Source: Pseudomonadota bacterium
Lineage (GTDB): Bacteria > Pseudomonadota > Alphaproteobacteria > Acetobacterales > Acetobacteraceae
Length of the DNA: 13,087 bases
Reading direction: 5' to 3'
Assembly (NCBI GenBank): GCA_021805485.1
Contig: JAJZFF010000244.1
Span: forward strand, 1-13,087
Shown: one piece after another, positions 12,393 to 13,087 of the stretch
How positions within the stretch are numbered: position 1 is the stretch's first letter
Layout of the letters: each line of letters starts with the position of its first letter
Position numbers and translations under genes: made by a program
Notes under the pieces: model-generated
The model's database searches: none
Told to the model about the DNA's origin: nothing
The model's input: only the letters and a program-made list of their open reading frames with translations

Positions 12393-13087
12393 TCAGTAGC
12401 CGTGCTGCAGCACCTCGCCGTGCTCGGAAATGTCGAGCCCCTCGCGCTCGGCGTCCGGCGACACGCGCAGACCCATCGTGACGTCGATGATCTTCAGGAT
12501 CACATAGGAGACGATGCCGCTGTAGAGCAGCGTGACGACGATCCCCTCCGCCTGCAGCACCATCTGGTGCGGATTGCCGGCCAGCAGGCCGTTGGTGCCG
12601 CCGATCGACTTCACCGCGAAAACACCGGTGAGCAGCGCGCCGGCAATGCCGCCGAGACCGTGCACGCCCCAGACATCGAGCGCGTCGTCGTATCCGAACA
12701 TGCGCTTGAACCCGGTCACCCCCCAGAAGCAGACGACGCCGGCGACAAGGCCGATGACCAGCGCCCCGCCGACCGGCACGAAGCCGCAGGCCGGGGTGAT
12801 GGCGACGAGGCCGGCCACCGCGCCCGAAACGGCGCCGAGCAGGCTCGGCTTGCCCTTGATCATCCACTCCACGAGCGTCCACGAGAGAACCGCCGCGGCG
12901 GTCGCGAGATGGGTATTGATCATCGCATAGCCCGCCTGGCCGCCCGAGGTGAGCGCCGAGCCGGCATTGAACCCGAACCAGCCGACCCAGAGCAGCGAGG
13001 CGCCGACCAGCGTGTAGCCGAGATCGGCCGGCGCCATGTTGACGCTGCCATATCCCGTCCGCTTGCCGACCATGATGGCCGCGATCA
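12393..13087 (-). CDS. amt: Ammonium transporter Amt, C-terminal part (5' end outside the window)
   Basis: About 230 residues run from the right edge to the TGA at 12393; the frame stays open through the last base, so the ATG at 13073 is internal (it is preceded by in-frame I-A-A-I). At least five or six membrane helices of an inner-membrane ammonium channel are visible. Diagnostic pieces: GKRTGYGSVN, LLWVGWFGFNAGSAL, NTHLATAAAVLSW, PACGFVPVGGALVIGL and DVWGVHGLGGIAGALLTGVFA, which carries the second of the twin pore histidines. The cytoplasmic tail EREGLDISEHGE...GY is the family's conserved end; a PII protein (GlnK) usually docks on this face and blocks the pore under nitrogen excess. A glnK gene, if present, would lie beyond the right edge. 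The gene is followed by a strong terminator and so is transcribed separately from ftsK. Confidence 0.95.
   Translation of the reverse strand, partial: IAAIMVGKRTGYGSVNMAPADLGYTLVGASLLWVGWFGFNAGSALTSGGQAGYAMINTHLATAAAVLSWTLVEWMIKGKPSLLGAVSGAVAGLVAITPACGFVPVGGALVIGLVAGVVCFWGVTGFKRMFGYDDALDVWGVHGLGGIAGALLTGVFAVKSIGGTNGLLAGNPHQMVLQAEGIVVTLLYSGIVSYVILKIIDVTMGLRVSPDAEREGLDISEHGEVLQHGY

Noticed and set aside
1..13087. CRISPR array, tRNA or rRNA genes, transposase, att sites
   Set aside because: No regularly spaced repeats, no cloverleaf-like or rRNA sequence and no transposase or integrase motif were seen in reading either strand.

Overview
The window is G+C-rich DNA in which every gene I can support lies on the minus strand, so transcription runs from right to left. 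G+C is 43/60 at 10921-10980. The housekeeping block is amt, ftsK, a small unknown gene, a DhnA-type class I aldolase and thiE. Together with the codon use and the small Trp/Gln/Gly/His-rich exported protein, it suggests an alphaproteobacterium, probably of the Acetobacteraceae (Acidiphilium-like). That placement is inference from gene content and style, not a database match.

Right part (7865-13087). The 3' two-thirds of an ammonium transporter gene enters from the right edge and ends at a convincing intrinsic terminator. FtsK, the septal DNA translocase, follows. A 136-residue unknown gene overlaps the end of ftsK, then comes fructose-bisphosphate aldolase after a 52-base gap, and thiE overlaps the aldolase stop by four bases (TTGA). 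Spacing and overlaps suggest that ftsK-orf136-fba-thiE is one transcription unit.

Left part (178-7781). This is an accessory region with three large, multidomain glycosyltransferase genes and two small exported proteins. The 844-residue protein joins a TPR-like region, a DxDE-type glycosyltransferase and a C-terminal GT61 (DUF563) module; the GT61 part is strikingly A+T-rich (22/60 G+C at 5581-5640). The roughly 667-residue protein joins a GT2 domain, a TPR-like middle and a C-terminal domain resembling the catalytic domain of animal procollagen galactosyltransferases. The 459-residue protein joins a DIDE-type glycosyltransferase to a C-terminal F5/8 type C (discoidin-like) carbohydrate-binding domain. 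Between these genes sit a Trp/Gln/Gly-rich secreted protein and a DUF4412-like exported protein.

Reading of the whole: a conserved chromosomal segment (amt to thiE) borders a glycan or glycoprotein assembly locus made of unusual fusion enzymes, part of which looks acquired. I see no CRISPR array, tRNA, rRNA, transposase or recognised defence system. The stretch 1-177 holds no gene I can support.
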